This document shows, one piece after another, positions 6,140 to 6,444 of a stretch of DNA of 6,444 nt. Origin of the DNA: Hyphomicrobiales bacterium. Its GTDB lineage: Bacteria > Pseudomonadota > Alphaproteobacteria > Rhizobiales > Aestuariivirgaceae. The translations under genes and the position numbers were made by a program. Under the pieces are notes generated by a model, which was given only the letters and a program-made list of their open reading frames with translations, was not told where the DNA came from and made no database searches. The stretch spans positions 1 through 6,444 of the forward strand of contig JALVFB010000429.1 in the NCBI GenBank assembly GCA_027030295.1. Direction: 5' to 3'. Position 1 is the stretch's first letter. Every line of letters starts with the position of its first letter.

Positions 6140-6444
6140 GAACGCTTCCCTCGCCGGCAAGGTCGGGCTTTACGCCCTCGTCATGAACTACCTGCCACTC
6201 GTCTATCTCCTGGCGGGGGTGGGGCTTGTCTGGCGCATGCAATCCGTTCAGGCGATGATCGCCGCCGGGGTGGCGTGGATTTACCTGCTTCCCCCTCTCA
6301 CGGCGCGCCTCGTGCTGTTGGTGATGGGCTCGCCGGAGGGGCATGCCCTGCCGCCCAGGTCACGCCGTTTCAAGGTCTGGTGGTTCCTGACCCAGTTGCA
6401 GATGGTTTTCAACCGTCTGCGCTTTCTGGAGGAGCTGTTGCGGC
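6123..6444 (+). CDS. N-terminal part of a membrane-anchored protein, possibly a hexapeptide acyltransferase (runs off the right edge)
   Basis: From the ATG at 6123-6125 an open frame continues to the window end (107 codons), overlapping the diiron oxygenase gene by 17 nt. Two hydrophobic segments, about residues 19-37 (YLPLVYLLAGVGLVW) and 42-66 (AWIYLLPPLTARLVLLV), are followed by a basic linker and an amphipathic stretch with FKVWWFLTQLQMVFNRLRFL (about 83-102). This arrangement resembles the N-terminus of membrane-anchored left-handed beta-helix (hexapeptide-repeat) acyltransferases, but no hexapeptide repeats fall inside the window, so that call rests on memory of similar openings and is weak. 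A membrane acyltransferase would fit the other membrane gene here. The ribosome site is poor (AAAGGA at 6105-6110, about 12 nt upstream), so translation may depend on coupling to the upstream gene. Confidence 0.7.
   Translation, partial: MTDQTENASLAGKVGLYALVMNYLPLVYLLAGVGLVWRMQSVQAMIAAGVAWIYLLPPLTARLVLLVMGSPEGHALPPRSRRFKVWWFLTQLQMVFNRLRFLEELLR

Noticed and set aside
1..6444. CRISPR array, insertion sequence, tRNA or attachment site
   Set aside because: I saw no regularly spaced repeats, transposase motifs, terminal repeats or tRNA-like cloverleaf on either strand.

Overview
The window is a GC-rich stretch of bacterial chromosome. It has Shine-Dalgarno-type ribosome sites, tightly overlapping genes, and one short AT-rich island that stands out. 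Codon use and gene families suggest a high-GC Gram-negative bacterium, probably a proteobacterium. No rRNA, tRNA or housekeeping marker is present to settle the lineage.

Layout: two divergent operons meet at an intergenic region (about 1598-1816). It contains an AT-rich promoter/operator candidate with several GATAT motifs and two small inverted repeats. Leftward (minus strand) are a gene for an unrecognised, possibly GNAT-fold protein (875-1597) and, overlapping it by ATGA, the N-terminal 292 codons of a GH3-family acyl-adenylating enzyme that runs off the left edge (1-878). Rightward (plus strand) is a closely packed operon of five genes. First come two tandem paralogous cobalamin-binding radical SAM enzymes (1817-3145 and about 3136-4479). 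Then follow an unrecognised protein with about six membrane segments (4476-5168), an AurF/CmlI-type non-haem diiron oxygenase (5165-6139), and the start of another membrane-anchored protein cut by the right edge (from 6123). Every rightward junction overlaps (10, 4, 4 and 17 nt), so the genes are probably translationally coupled and made together.

How the genes may work together (inference): an adenylating GH3 enzyme, two B12-radical SAM enzymes, a diiron oxygenase and membrane proteins look like a small tailoring or biosynthetic pathway. It would activate a carboxylate, modify an unactivated carbon by radical chemistry, oxygenate an amine or carbon, and work at or in the membrane. No polyketide, nonribosomal peptide or carrier-protein gene is visible. 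The product cannot be read from the sequence, and I do not recognise the set as a characterised pathway.

The oddest sequence detail is the start of the second radical SAM gene. No ATG, GTG or TTG codon fits its conserved N-terminus, but an ATC codon with a well-placed ribosome site does.
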